From NCBI GenBank assembly GCA_934597345.1, contig CAKTRJ010000007.1:1-64000 (forward strand): a stretch of 64,000 nt of DNA. The letters are read 5' to 3'. Of this stretch, positions 7,872 to 17,056 are shown in pieces. This stretch comes from an uncultured Oscillospiraceae bacterium (lineage in GTDB: Bacteria > Bacillota > Clostridia > Oscillospirales > Oscillospiraceae). Both the position numbers and the translations under genes were made by a program. How positions within the stretch are numbered: the stretch's first letter is position 1; every line of letters starts with the position of its first letter. The notes beneath the pieces are model-generated. The model did no database searches. It was not told the DNA's origin and was given only the letters and a program-made list of their open reading frames with translations.

Positions 7872-9398
7872 ATGAAAAAACGACTGACCGCGCTGGCGCT
7901 GGCGGCGCTGATGCTGCTGGGGCTTGCCGCCTGCGGCACGGCACCCGATAACGACGCCGGAAATGAGCAGAAGATCCTGCGGCTGGCGGCAAGCTTCGCC
8001 TATCCCAGTTTGGACGCCCACAAGGAGTATTACGGCTGGTACACCTCCAACTACGGCATCACGGAGACGCTGTTCCGCATCGACGACAACAGCGCCATTC
8101 AGCCGCTGCTGGCCGAAAAGGCTGAAGCCAGCGAGGATGGCCTGACGTGGACGGTAACGCTGAAGGACGGCGTCCGCTTCTCCAACGGCAGCGCCGTGAC
8201 GGCGGAGATGGCGGTACGCAACCTTCAGCGGGCGGCGGAGGTCAACAGCCGCTTCGCCTATCTGGCGGAATACGACATGGCCGCCATGGACGAGCGGACG
8301 CTGACCATCACCACGCCGGAGGTCTATCCCACCATGCTCAACGAGCTGGCAAGCCCTGAGCTGGCCATCATGGATCTGGACGGCTCCGCCGATCTGGACA
8401 ATGCCCCCGTGTCTACCGGCCCCTTCGTCATCAAGTCCTTCCAGCCGGAGGGCACCGTGGAGGTCACCCGGAACGAAAGCTACTGGGGCGGCGAAGTGAA
8501 GCTGGACGGCGCGGTCTTCTACTACATGCAGGAGGACGAGCCAAAGCTGATGGCCATGCAGAACGGCGAGATCGACGCCTATACCAGCGTCACCGCCGCG
8601 GCGCGGGAGATCTTTCTGTCCGACCCCGACACCTATCAGCTGACGGACATCCCCGCCACCCGGTTACAGTTCTACATCCTCAATGAGGCCACCATGGACG
8701 ACGCCGTCCGGGCCGCCGTGAATCTGGCGGTGGACTGCGAGGCCATGGCCGCGTATCTGGGCGGCACCGTCTCCCCCGCCGCAGGACCCTTCAGCACCTC
8801 CGCCGCCTACGGCAAGGTGACGAAGCCCGCGCCGGATGCGGAGAAGGCCAGAGCCCTGCTGGAGCAGGACGGCTATACCATGAACGACGACGGGCTCTAT
8901 GAAAAGGACGGCCAGCCCCTGACGCTGACGGTGGCCTATTACGCCGCCCGGTCTCTTGACAGCATCGCCCTGCTGATGCAGGAGCAGCTGAAGGCCATCG
9001 GCATCACCGTCACCTTCAACTGTCAGGAGGATCCTGACGCCACCTATATCGCCAACCGGGACTTTGACATCGCCCTGTACTGCATGATTGCTGACAAGAA
9101 CGGCGACCCCTACTACTTCATTGACAGCACCCTGCGCAAGGGCGGCTACTTCGATGTAGGCGGCTTTGACAGCGCAGAGTGCCAGCAGCTGATCCAGCAG
9201 CTCCGGTACGAGACCGACGAGGCGCAGCGCGCCGCGCTGGCCAACCGGATCGTGCAGTTGGCCATCGACGACAACGCCTTCGGCTATGTGGGGCTGTTCA
9301 ACAAGACCACAGTCATGCGCAAGGGCGTCAGCCATATCTCGGAAAACTGCCCCTTTGACTTTTATTACATCAACGCCGCCACCGATATCACGGCGTAA
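7872..9398 (+). CDS. Nickel/oligopeptide-type ABC substrate-binding lipoprotein
   Basis: The 508-residue protein has a lipoprotein signal with lipobox LAAC (Cys21) and the family 5 solute-binding fold. It includes ITETLFRIDD, AEDGLTWTVTLKDGVRFSNG-like residues, PVSTGPFVIKSF and a C-terminal domain with AYYAARSLDSIALLMQEQLKAIGI. It would capture a ligand outside the membrane for the two permeases downstream. Family 5 proteins bind peptides, nickel complexes or opine metallophores; the motifs do not decide between them. A strong hairpin follows the stop. Confidence 0.88.
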   Translation: MKKRLTALALAALMLLGLAACGTAPDNDAGNEQKILRLAASFAYPSLDAHKEYYGWYTSNYGITETLFRIDDNSAIQPLLAEKAEASEDGLTWTVTLKDGVRFSNGSAVTAEMAVRNLQRAAEVNSRFAYLAEYDMAAMDERTLTITTPEVYPTMLNELASPELAIMDLDGSADLDNAPVSTGPFVIKSFQPEGTVEVTRNESYWGGEVKLDGAVFYYMQEDEPKLMAMQNGEIDAYTSVTAAAREIFLSDPDTYQLTDIPATRLQFYILNEATMDDAVRAAVNLAVDCEAMAAYLGGTVSPAAGPFSTSAAYGKVTKPAPDAEKARALLEQDGYTMNDDGLYEKDGQPLTLTVAYYAARSLDSIALLMQEQLKAIGITVTFNCQEDPDATYIANRDFDIALYCMIADKNGDPYYFIDSTLRKGGYFDVGGFDSAECQQLIQQLRYETDEAQRAALANRIVQLAIDDNAFGYVGLFNKTTVMRKGVSHISENCPFDFYYINAATDITA

Positions 9399-9417
9399 CG
9401 ATCCCACAAGTGGTACA

Positions 9418-9447
9418 GGGTGGACGCCGCCTCCCCGGCGTCCACCC
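9418..9447. other. Intercistronic hairpin between binding protein and permease
   Basis: A perfect 12-bp stem (9418-9429 with 9436-9447) and a six-base loop are not followed by a T run. Such hairpins after a binding-protein gene often protect the upstream mRNA and keep the binding protein in excess. Confidence 0.7.
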
Positions 9448-9473
9448 TGCGCTTGCAGCGTGAGGGAGAACCT

Positions 9474-10412
9474 ATGAAACGAACCATTGGAAAACGGCTG
9501 GCACATCTGGCGGTCGTCATATTGGGCGTCAGCTTTCTGACGTTCCTGCTGATGTACATATCGCCCGGCGACCCTGCCCAGAAGAAGCTGACGGCGCAGG
9601 GCGTCGCCGTTTCTCAGGAGGTGCTGGAGGCCACCCGTCAGGAGATGGGGCTGGACCGGCCCTTTCTGACCCAGTACGGCGACTGGCTGGGGTCGGCCCT
9701 GCGGGGCGATCTGGGCGTCTCCTATAAGGACGGCCTGCCGGTCAGCGGCAAGCTGGCCGGAGCCATGGGCCGCACCTTCGTGCTGGCCCTGACCAGCCTT
9801 GCGCTGGCGCTGCTGGTCTCGCTGCCGCTGGCGGTGTGGACGGCGGTGCGCCAGGGCGGCATTGCTGATCACGCGGTGCGGTTTTTCAGCTTTATCGGCA
9901 ATTCGCTGCCCAACTTCCTGCTGTCGGTGCTGCTGATGTATTTCTTCTGCATCCGGCTGAAGCTGCTGCCGGTGATCGCCAACGGCAGCGTCAGAGGATT
10001 GCTGCTGCCCTGCCTTGCGCTGACCATCCCCCTGTGCAGCCGGTTTACCCGGCAGTTCCGGGCGGAGCTTCTGGAGCAGCTGGGGCAGGAGTATGTGCTG
10101 GGCGCCCGGACCCGGGGTGTGCGCTGGCGCGATATCCTGCTGCACGACGTGCTGCGCAACGCCGCGCCTGCCATGGTCACCATCACGGCGCTGTCCATCG
10201 GAACGCTGCTGGGCGGCAGCGTGGTGATCGAGACCATTTTCAGCTGGCCGGGACTGGGCAAGCTGGCCATGGATGCCATCAGCGACCGGGACTATCCCGT
10301 GATACAGGGCTTTGTGCTGTTTACCGCCACGGTCTATGTGGCGGCGAACCTGCTGAGCGACCTCTGCTGTGGCTGGGTCGATCCCCGCGTCAGAGAGGAG
10401 GCGCGGCCATGA
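9474..10412 (+). CDS. ABC importer permease, DppB/NikB type
   Basis: The 312-residue inner-membrane protein has a TM helix at the N terminus, the family signature SPGDPAQKKL and MGLDRPFLTQYGDWLGSALRGDLGVS, about five further TM helices and an EAA loop near QEYVLGARTRGVRWRDIL. ATG 9474 follows GAGGGAG. Its stop overlaps the next gene's ATG by four bases. Confidence 0.9.
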   Translation: MKRTIGKRLAHLAVVILGVSFLTFLLMYISPGDPAQKKLTAQGVAVSQEVLEATRQEMGLDRPFLTQYGDWLGSALRGDLGVSYKDGLPVSGKLAGAMGRTFVLALTSLALALLVSLPLAVWTAVRQGGIADHAVRFFSFIGNSLPNFLLSVLLMYFFCIRLKLLPVIANGSVRGLLLPCLALTIPLCSRFTRQFRAELLEQLGQEYVLGARTRGVRWRDILLHDVLRNAAPAMVTITALSIGTLLGGSVVIETIFSWPGLGKLAMDAISDRDYPVIQGFVLFTATVYVAANLLSDLCCGWVDPRVREEARP

Positions 10413-11227
10413 TGAGAGAACGGAAGCGCCGCAGGATGCTGGTGCTGCTGGCACTGGTGCTGGCGCTGGCGGCGTTCAGTCTGGCGGCCCCGCTGCTGAC
10501 GCCCAACGATCCCACCGCCACCAATGCCGCCCATATCAACGAAGGCCCCAGCGCGGCCTTCCCGCTGGGCACCGACCGGTACGGGCGCTGCGTCTGCTCC
10601 CGCGTGATGATGGGCGGGCGCACCACCATTTTCTCCGCCGTGGCGCTGGTGGCCGTCACCTTTGCCGCCGGCACGGCGCTGGGCCTGCTGGCAGGCTACT
10701 ACGGCGGCGTGCTGGACACGCTGGTGATGCGCCTTGCCGACATCATGCTGGCGTTTCCCCAGATGGTGCTGGCCATTGCCGTGGCCGGTATTCTGGGCGG
10801 TGGCATGGGCAACGCCATGCTGGCCATGGGCGTGACCGCCTGGACGCTGTACGCCCGGCTGGCCCGGGCGCAGGCCATGGCGCTGAAAAACGCCCCCTAC
10901 GTCTGCGCCGCACAGCTGAGCGGCTGCGGTGACGGGACGATCCTGCTGAAATACCTGCTGCCCAACATGATCGGCACCATGGCGGTCAACGCCGCCACGC
11001 AGCTGGGCGTTATGATGGTGGGCATCGCGGGATTGTCCTTTCTGGGCATCGGCGTGCAGGAGCCCTATGCCGAATGGGGCAGCATGATCAATCAGGGCCG
11101 GGCCTATATCCAGCTGAACCCGTGGCCGGTGCTGGCCCCGGCGGCCGCCACGGTGGTGACGGTAATGCTGTTCAACTATCTGGGCGACAGCGTCCGGGAC
11201 TATGCGGCGGTGGAGGAACGGAAATGA
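10409..11227 (+). CDS. ABC importer permease, DppC/NikC type
   Basis: The 272-residue protein shows the OppC-family FPLGTDRYGRCVCSRVMMG, about six TM helices, the cytoplasmic EAA segment and the C-terminal GLSFLGIGVQEPYAEWGSMI. It pairs with the preceding permease. Start 10409 follows GAGAGGAGG; the stop overlaps the ATPase start. Confidence 0.9.
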   Translation: MMRERKRRRMLVLLALVLALAAFSLAAPLLTPNDPTATNAAHINEGPSAAFPLGTDRYGRCVCSRVMMGGRTTIFSAVALVAVTFAAGTALGLLAGYYGGVLDTLVMRLADIMLAFPQMVLAIAVAGILGGGMGNAMLAMGVTAWTLYARLARAQAMALKNAPYVCAAQLSGCGDGTILLKYLLPNMIGTMAVNAATQLGVMMVGIAGLSFLGIGVQEPYAEWGSMINQGRAYIQLNPWPVLAPAAATVVTVMLFNYLGDSVRDYAAVEERK

Positions 11228-12027
11228 CGGAAATGCAGTCTCTTTTGCAGGTCAGCGGCCTGTGCGCCGGGTACAGCCGGGGTGATGTGCTGCGGGACGT
11301 CTCCTTCACCCTCCGCAAGGGTGAGATCCTGTGCGTGGTGGGCGAGAGCGGCTGCGGCAAAAGCACGCTGCTGAAAGCCCTGATGGGCGCGGACGACGCC
11401 GTACACATCACCGGCGGAACGGTCACGCTGGAGGGCCGTGAGCTGACAGCCCTCAGCCGCCGGGAGCGGCAGCGCCTCTGCCGCGACCGGATGGGCATGA
11501 TCTTTCAGAACCCCGGCGCGTCCTTCGACCCCATCCGCACCTACGGGGCGCAGTTCCGGGACACGCTGAAGGGTCACGGAAAATTCCGGAAGGAGCGGTT
11601 CGCCGCCGACGCGGCGGCGGCCTTTGACAGGCTGGGACTGACAGACAGCGGCCGCATACTGGCCAGCCGCCCCTATGAGCTGAGCGGCGGCATGAACCAG
11701 CGGGCCGCCATGGCGCTGGCCCTGCTGCTGGAGCAGGACATCCTGCTGGCGGACGAGCCTACCAGCGCGCTGGACGCGGTGATACAATTGCAGGCGGCGC
11801 GGCAGCTGAAGCAGCTGAGCCGCACAGAGGGCATCGCCCAGCTCGTGGTGACCCACGATCTGGCGCTGGCGCGGTTTCTGGCCGGCCGCATCGCCGTGCT
11901 GTACGAGGGCCGCTTTGTGGAATACGGCGACACGGAGACCGTGCTGCATGCCCCCGGCCATCCCTATACGAAAAAGCTGCTCCAGGCCGTACCCCGGCTG
12001 GAGCGCGGCGAAGGAGCGTGTCCATGA
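11224..12027 (+). CDS. ABC importer ATPase, DppD/NikD type
   Basis: The 267-residue ATPase has Walker A GESGCGKST, Q-loop in MIFQNPGASFDP, signature LSGGMNQRAAMALAL and Walker B DILLADEPTSALD, then H-loop VVTHDL. The signature LSGGM replaces LSGGQ, a common variation in this subfamily. It ends with the HPYTKKLLQAVP tail of the oligopeptide/dipeptide class. ATGA overlaps couple it on both sides. Confidence 0.92.
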   Translation: MTEMQSLLQVSGLCAGYSRGDVLRDVSFTLRKGEILCVVGESGCGKSTLLKALMGADDAVHITGGTVTLEGRELTALSRRERQRLCRDRMGMIFQNPGASFDPIRTYGAQFRDTLKGHGKFRKERFAADAAAAFDRLGLTDSGRILASRPYELSGGMNQRAAMALALLLEQDILLADEPTSALDAVIQLQAARQLKQLSRTEGIAQLVVTHDLALARFLAGRIAVLYEGRFVEYGDTETVLHAPGHPYTKKLLQAVPRLERGEGACP

Positions 12028-12767
12028 GCGTATTGGAGATAAGCGCACTCAACAAGCGCTACGGTACGGTGCAGGCGGTAAAGGATATCTCCTTCACGCT
12101 GGAGTCCGGTGACATTCTGGGCATCGTGGGCGAAAGCGGCTGCGGAAAAACCACCCTGCTGCGGCTCATCAGCGGACTGGAAGCCGCCGACAGCGGACAG
12201 GTGCTGCTGCACGGCAGGCCCCTGACCGTAAAGCGCAGCAAGGCCGACTATCGCGCCATGCAGATGATCTTTCAGGACACCGCCGGTTCCTTCCACCCCC
12301 GGCGGCGGATCGCCGACACCATACAGGACAGCGTCCGGAGTCTGCTGGGACGGGACAGCCGCGCCGACATTCCGGCGCTGTGCGCCATGGTGGGCCTTGC
12401 GCCGGAGCTGGCCCAGCGGTACCCCCGTGACCTCAGCGGCGGCCAGTGTCAGCGCTTTGCCATCGCGCGGGCCATGGCCGCCGGGCCGGAGCTTTTGCTG
12501 TGCGATGAGATCACCAGTGCGCTGGACGCCGCCACACAGGCCCGGATACTGGCGCTGATCCGGACACTGTGCCGGGAAAACCACATGGCCACCGTGTTCG
12601 TCTCACACGATCTGGCGGTGGTGGGCAGCCTGTGCGGCCGGGTGCTGGTGATGAAGGACGGCCATATGGTGGAGGAAGGCAGCACGGCGCAGATCATTCA
12701 AGCGCCAAAGGAAGCATATACACAGCGGCTCATCGCCTCGGTCATGGAACTGCGGCAGCCGCAATAA
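12024..12767 (+). CDS. ABC importer ATPase, DppF/NikE type
   Basis: The 247-residue ATPase has GESGCGKTT, MIFQDTAGSFHPRR, LSGGQCQRFAIARAM and LLCDEITSALD with the VSHDLAVV switch. It is the second nucleotide-binding subunit of the importer. ATG 12024 is preferred to an in-frame GTG six bases earlier because AAGGAG is well spaced for it. It ends 13 bases before the second methyltransferase. Confidence 0.92.
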   Translation: MSVLEISALNKRYGTVQAVKDISFTLESGDILGIVGESGCGKTTLLRLISGLEAADSGQVLLHGRPLTVKRSKADYRAMQMIFQDTAGSFHPRRRIADTIQDSVRSLLGRDSRADIPALCAMVGLAPELAQRYPRDLSGGQCQRFAIARAMAAGPELLLCDEITSALDAATQARILALIRTLCRENHMATVFVSHDLAVVGSLCGRVLVMKDGHMVEEGSTAQIIQAPKEAYTQRLIASVMELRQPQ

Positions 12768-12780
12768 GCGAGGTTTTATC

Positions 12781-13515
12781 ATGCAGGATATGGAACAGCG
12801 TGTGCAGGCCTACTGGACGAAGCGGGCCAGAGATTTCAGCACCGTGCGGCGCAACGAGCTGCACGACGGCGCCATGGGCCAGCGGTGGCTGGCGGAAATG
12901 CAGCAATATCTGCCGCAGGGAAAGGCCCTTGACATTCTTGACGTCGGCACGGGGACCGGCTACTTTGCCATTCTTCTGGCGCAGGCAGGCCACCGCCTGA
13001 CGGGCATCGACCTGACCCCCGCCATGATCGCCGAAGCGAAGGCCACCGCGGCGGCCATGAACGTTTCAGCGCGGTTTCTGGTAATGGATGCCATGGAGAC
13101 GGCGTTCGCGGACGCCGCCTTTGACGTGATCGTGACCCGGAACCTGACGTGGACGCTGCCGGACACGGAGCAGGCCTATCGGGAGTGGCGGCGGTTGCTG
13201 CGGCCCGGCGGCGTGCTGCTGAATTTTGACGCCAATTATGGCGACAACGTGCGGCACCACCGGCAGAGGGACTCCTATATCCCCGCCACGGAGGTATACG
13301 GCCACTGCGGCATCACGCCGGAGCTGGAGCAGGAAAATGCCGCCATCACGCTGGCCATGCCCATCAGCCGTCAGGCGCGGCCCCAATGGGACATGGCGCT
13401 GCTGCCCCGTTGCGGCTTTTCCCGGTGCGGCTGTGACGAGGACGCGGGCCGCCGTATTCTGGGCGATCTGGATCTGGCGGACGCGCCGCTGTTTCTGATC
13501 ACCGCCCGGCGGTAA
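12781..13515 (+). CDS. Class I SAM-dependent methyltransferase, paralogue 2, downstream of the importer
   Basis: The 244-residue protein has ILDVGTGTGYFAILLA as SAM motif I, GIDLTPAM as motif II and RNLTWTLPDTEQAYREWRRL followed by LRPGGVLLNFDANY. The layout matches the gene at 7100 along its length, including the C-terminal RPQWDM segment. It closes the operon at a strong terminator. The two copies may act on different positions or substrates. Confidence 0.85.
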   Translation: MQDMEQRVQAYWTKRARDFSTVRRNELHDGAMGQRWLAEMQQYLPQGKALDILDVGTGTGYFAILLAQAGHRLTGIDLTPAMIAEAKATAAAMNVSARFLVMDAMETAFADAAFDVIVTRNLTWTLPDTEQAYREWRRLLRPGGVLLNFDANYGDNVRHHRQRDSYIPATEVYGHCGITPELEQENAAITLAMPISRQARPQWDMALLPRCGFSRCGCDEDAGRRILGDLDLADAPLFLITARR

Positions 13516-13543
13516 ACGCCCGATACCCCCGCAAAATGCAGAC

Positions 13544-13585
13544 AAAAGACCGCCCCTCCGGCAGCCGCCGGAGGGGCGGTCTTTT
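13544..13585. terminator. Bidirectional terminator between importer operon and nag operon
   Basis: A 15-bp perfect stem (13548-13562 with 13567-13581) has a four-base loop, A residues on the left and T residues on the right, serving both converging operons. Confidence 0.92.
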
Positions 13586-13593
13586 CGATTTGC

Positions 13594-14715
13594 TTACAGC
13601 GGCTTGCCGCCCAGATAGACGGCCTGCCGGATGAGTTTTTCGTCACACACCACGAAATCCGCGTGCATACCGTCGGCGATGGCGCCGATCTCATCCTGCC
13701 GCCCGATCTCGCGGGCGGGAATTGCGGTGGCGGAGAAAACGGCCTGCTCACGGGGAATACCGAAGGCCACGGCATTGCGCATGCAGTCGTACAAATTGGC
13801 GGCGCTTCCGGCGATGGTGCCGTCCGCCAGACGGGCCACGCCGCCGGAGAGGAACACATCCTGTCCGCCCAGGGTGTACTGCCCGTCCGGCATGCCGCAG
13901 CAGCGCAGCGCGTCGGAGATCAGGCAGATGCGGCCGGGGAACAGCTTGAAGGCCATCCGCACGGCGCTGGGATGGACATGGTGTCCGTCGCAGATCAGCT
14001 CGGCGGTGACGTTCTCCCGCTCAGAGGCCGCGCCGATGGGACCGGGATTCCGATGGTGGATGCCGGGCATGGCATTGAACAGGTGCGTCAGGTGGGCAGC
14101 GCCCGCGTCAAAGACGGCGGCAGCCTCCTCATAGCTGGCGTCGGTATGGGCCACGGAGACGGTGCACTTCTCCGACGCGCGGCGGGCAAATTCCACCGCG
14201 CCGGGCAGCTCCGGGGCCACGTCCGCGATCCGCAGCAGGCCCTCCGCCGCGTCATAGAGCCGGACAAAGGCGTCGTAATCCGGCAATCGGAGATAGGCAG
14301 CGTTCTGGGCGCCCTTCTTCTTCTCGGAGAAGAAAGGCCCCTCCATCTGAATACCCATCAACTGTGCACAGCCCTCCGGCTGCGTTTTATGGAGCCGCAC
14401 CGCCGTGCGGAAGGCCGTTTCCAGCACGTCATAGGGCAGCGTCATAGAGGCGGGGGCGAAGGAGGTCACGCCGTTTTGCGCCAGATAGGCGGCCATTTTC
14501 ACAAGACCGTCATCGTCGCCGTCGGAGAAGTCCGCGCCGGAGTTGCCGTGGGTGTGGACATCCACCAGACCGGGGATCACATACGCGCCGTGAAGGTCGA
14601 CGCACTCTCCGTCCGCCGTTTCCGCCAGCACATGGGCGAACCGGCCGTGCGCCACAGAGAAGCCGCCGGGGACGAACCGGCCGTTGACAAAGATATTTCC
14701 GTTGATAAACCGCAT
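13594..14715 (-). CDS. nagA: N-acetylglucosamine-6-phosphate deacetylase
   Basis: NagA removes acetate from GlcNAc-6-P. The 373-residue amidohydrolase has the metal-site region DVHTHGNSGADF, GIQMEGPFFSEKKKGAQ with the metal-binding Glu, HLFNAMPGIHHRNPG, CDGHHVHPSAVRMAF and the catalytic aspartate in LISDAL. ATG 14715 follows CCGGAGG; an upstream in-frame start lies inside the ROK gene. It is the last gene of nagB-ROK-nagA. Confidence 0.95.
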   Translation of the reverse strand: MRFINGNIFVNGRFVPGGFSVAHGRFAHVLAETADGECVDLHGAYVIPGLVDVHTHGNSGADFSDGDDDGLVKMAAYLAQNGVTSFAPASMTLPYDVLETAFRTAVRLHKTQPEGCAQLMGIQMEGPFFSEKKKGAQNAAYLRLPDYDAFVRLYDAAEGLLRIADVAPELPGAVEFARRASEKCTVSVAHTDASYEEAAAVFDAGAAHLTHLFNAMPGIHHRNPGPIGAASERENVTAELICDGHHVHPSAVRMAFKLFPGRICLISDALRCCGMPDGQYTLGGQDVFLSGGVARLADGTIAGSAANLYDCMRNAVAFGIPREQAVFSATAIPAREIGRQDEIGAIADGMHADFVVCDEKLIRQAVYLGGKPL

Positions 14716-14716
14716 A

Positions 14717-16099
14717 TCACACCTCCGGCAGACTGACCGTCGGCAGACTAGCCGCCGCCATGGACTGGCCCACACGGCGGAACTGCTCGTCCGGCAGGGT
14801 AACGGACACCGTCAGTTCCGGATATTCCTCCGCCAGCACACGGCGGCACTCCGCAACGATCGTCTCGCCGCCCACGCCGGAGGCCACGCGGCCCAGCACC
14901 AGCAGGTTTTTCAGGTCATATACGGAGGCGTACAGGGGCAGGGTGTGGCCCAGATACACGCCGATATCCCGGAAGATGGCCAGCGCACGCGCATCGCCGC
15001 GCTCCGCCAGCTGCTGTACCGCCTTCAGCTTTTCCGCCGGGGTCAGACCGGCGTCCAGCGCGATACCGGCGGCAGGCGCCAGCTTGATCACCGCGTCCTG
15101 CGAAAAGTATTTGCAGCCCACGCCGATATCGCCGGACCACTCGTCACGCTCCGCGTGGGGGTTCAGATCCACCGGTGCAAAGGCCAGCTCATTGAACCAG
15201 CCCAGAATACTGCCCTCCCGGTTCACATAGCCCACCGCCTCGCTGGTGCCCATGGCAAGGCCCATGACGCAGCTGTCATGAAGGCTCATGGCACCGGCCA
15301 GCGCCGTCACGTCGCCATCGTTGGCCACCACGATGGGCACATTGCCGATGGCGGCGGCCGCGCGGTCATAGATGGTCTTGATGGGGCCGCGCTTGTCCTG
15401 CGGCACCTTGATGAACAGCGACGACACCATGGGAGCGTTGCCGATGAACACACCGGCGGAGGACACGCCGATGCCGTCCACACGGGGCATTTTCGACGCC
15501 GCCGTGCGGAAGGCGTCCAGAATGCCCTGATAGTGATACTCCGGGTCGGTCTGGGCCTTGGGATGCCAGACCACCTCCTCGGAATACACCGTCTCGCCGT
15601 CAATGACGGCGGAGACCTTCCGGTCAGAGCCGCCTGCGTCGAAGCCGATGCGGCAGCCGTTGAGATGGCCGCCGATCCTCCGGGCGCTGCTGCGCTCCTT
15701 CGGGAAGTCCACCTCTGCGATGGCCTCCAGCTGGAAGGGCCGCTCGAACACCGTCTCCATGAAGTCCACGTCGAATTCCCGGTCGCCGCCCCGGCGGTAG
15801 ATGCTCCGCAGGTCCTCCGCCAGCTCATTGCAGCCGCTGATATACACCCGCCAGCCGCCTACGCTCCACAGCAGCAGCTTGACGGTGCGCTCCAGAAACC
15901 GCAGGTTGGCGTCCTGATACACCACGCTCCGCAGGCGGGTATCGAATACCGACACCTGTCCATCCTGCCGCTCCACGGCGATGCGGACGGGGCGATGAGC
16001 CTCCGCCAGATAGGCCGTGCGCCACGGGGCAAAGGGGATGAAGCCCCCGTCCAGCGCGGGCTTATTCTTGATGTCATAGGAAATACCCAGATATTCCAT
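14717..16099 (-). CDS. ROK-family sugar kinase-like protein with N-terminal extension
   Basis: The 460-residue protein has an N-terminal section of about 150 residues not found in ordinary ROK kinases. The actin-like fold follows: phosphate motif IGFDAGGSDRKVSAVIDG, DGIGVSSAG, VVANDGDVTALAG with the catalytic Asp, and a C-terminal GHTLPLYASVYDLKNLLVLGR. There is no DNA-binding HTH, so it is more likely a kinase than a repressor. The spacing of one base to nagA and two bases to nagB argues for amino-sugar phosphorylation. The sugar is not provable from sequence. Confidence 0.8.
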   Translation of the reverse strand: MEYLGISYDIKNKPALDGGFIPFAPWRTAYLAEAHRPVRIAVERQDGQVSVFDTRLRSVVYQDANLRFLERTVKLLLWSVGGWRVYISGCNELAEDLRSIYRRGGDREFDVDFMETVFERPFQLEAIAEVDFPKERSSARRIGGHLNGCRIGFDAGGSDRKVSAVIDGETVYSEEVVWHPKAQTDPEYHYQGILDAFRTAASKMPRVDGIGVSSAGVFIGNAPMVSSLFIKVPQDKRGPIKTIYDRAAAAIGNVPIVVANDGDVTALAGAMSLHDSCVMGLAMGTSEAVGYVNREGSILGWFNELAFAPVDLNPHAERDEWSGDIGVGCKYFSQDAVIKLAPAAGIALDAGLTPAEKLKAVQQLAERGDARALAIFRDIGVYLGHTLPLYASVYDLKNLLVLGRVASGVGGETIVAECRRVLAEEYPELTVSVTLPDEQFRRVGQSMAAASLPTVSLPEV

Positions 16100-16101
16100 A
16101 G

Positions 16102-16854
16102 TCAGTCTTCCTTTCCCATACCGGCGCCGTCCCACGCGGCCCGGTCACAGATCAGCGTTACATCGGGGTGGAATTGCAGGATGGAGGCGGGCACCCACGG
16201 CGTCACCGGGCCGAAGAAGGCTTTGCGCAGGATCTCCGCCTTGTCCGCGCCGGTCACCAGCATCAGCACCCGGCGGGCCGCCATCACCGTACCCACGCCC
16301 ATGGTATAAGCCGCCGCGGGCACCTCCGTCTCGCTGGCGAAGAAACGGGCGTTGGCCCGGCGGGTGGTCTCCGTCAGCGCCACCTCATGTGTCCAGCTGG
16401 GGAAATGGTCACAGGGCTCGTTGAAGCCGATGTGGCCGTCGTGGCCAAGTCCCAGCAGCTGTAAGTCTATGCCGCCCCAGTCCTCGATGGCCCGCTCATA
16501 GGCCATGCACATGGCCTCCACATCCTGCGTCAGGCCGTCCGGCACCAGGGTGTTCTCCGGACGGATGGCGATGTGGTCAAACAGATTCTCCTGCATGAAG
16601 TGCCGGTAGCTCTGGGGATGGTCGGGGGCAAGGCCCTTGTACTCATCCAGATTCACCGACCGCACGCGGGTAAAGTCCAGAAGGCCCGCCTTCTCCCGCG
16701 CCGCCAGCTCGCGGTACAGGGGAACAGGGGTGGAGCCGGTGGCCAGGCCCAGCACGCAGGCGGGCTTGGCGGCCATGACCTCCTGAAACTGATCCGCCGC
16801 CAGACGGCCCACCTCCGCGGCGGTCTCCGCCTTCAATATCTTCAAGTGCAGCAT
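16102..16854 (-). CDS. nagB: Glucosamine-6-phosphate deaminase
   Basis: NagB converts GlcN-6-P to fructose-6-P and ammonia. The 250-residue protein shows LGLATGSTPVPLYREL, RSVNLDEYKGL with the catalytic aspartate, LLGLGHDGHIGFNEP with the ring-opening histidine, and TMGVGTVMAARRVLMLVTGADKA. ATG 16854 follows AAAGGAGG. It is first in the operon and its product enters glycolysis. Confidence 0.95.
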   Translation of the reverse strand: MLHLKILKAETAAEVGRLAADQFQEVMAAKPACVLGLATGSTPVPLYRELAAREKAGLLDFTRVRSVNLDEYKGLAPDHPQSYRHFMQENLFDHIAIRPENTLVPDGLTQDVEAMCMAYERAIEDWGGIDLQLLGLGHDGHIGFNEPCDHFPSWTHEVALTETTRRANARFFASETEVPAAAYTMGVGTVMAARRVLMLVTGADKAEILRKAFFGPVTPWVPASILQFHPDVTLICDRAAWDGAGMGKED

Positions 16855-16901
16855 GATTTGCCTCCTTTTGCAGGGAAATTTTGTCTCCGTCGTATTTTCA
16901 T

Positions 16902-16918
16902 CGTCGAGCAGTTCGACG
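16902..16918. promoter_or_regulatory. Short inverted repeat in the nag leader
   Basis: CGTCGA (16902-16907) and TCGACG (16913-16918) flank a five-base centre between the promoter and nagB. It could be an operator or a small RNA hairpin; no regulator gene is adjacent. Confidence 0.35.
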
Positions 16919-16946
16919 CGGCACATAGGCTCACTTTCTTCCTGCC

Positions 16947-16975
16947 ATCATACACCAAGCCGGAGGAAAATGCAA
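16947..16975 (-). promoter_or_regulatory. Sigma-A promoter of the nag operon
   Basis: On the minus strand TTGCAT (16975-16970) and TATGAT (16952-16947) are separated by 17 bases, about 90 bases before nagB. Confidence 0.7.
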
Positions 16976-17056
16976 CGTCGGTCTTGCCGTGCCTGTCACC
17001 TGTTTCCCCTCTCCGGCATAGAATGGCGTAACGATCTGCGGTAAGGAGAGATGACG

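Noticed and set aside
8664..10454. 596-codon open frame on the minus strand across the importer genes
   Set aside because: It is antisense to well-supported ABC genes, has a Gln/Arg/His-rich shadow composition and no ribosome site.
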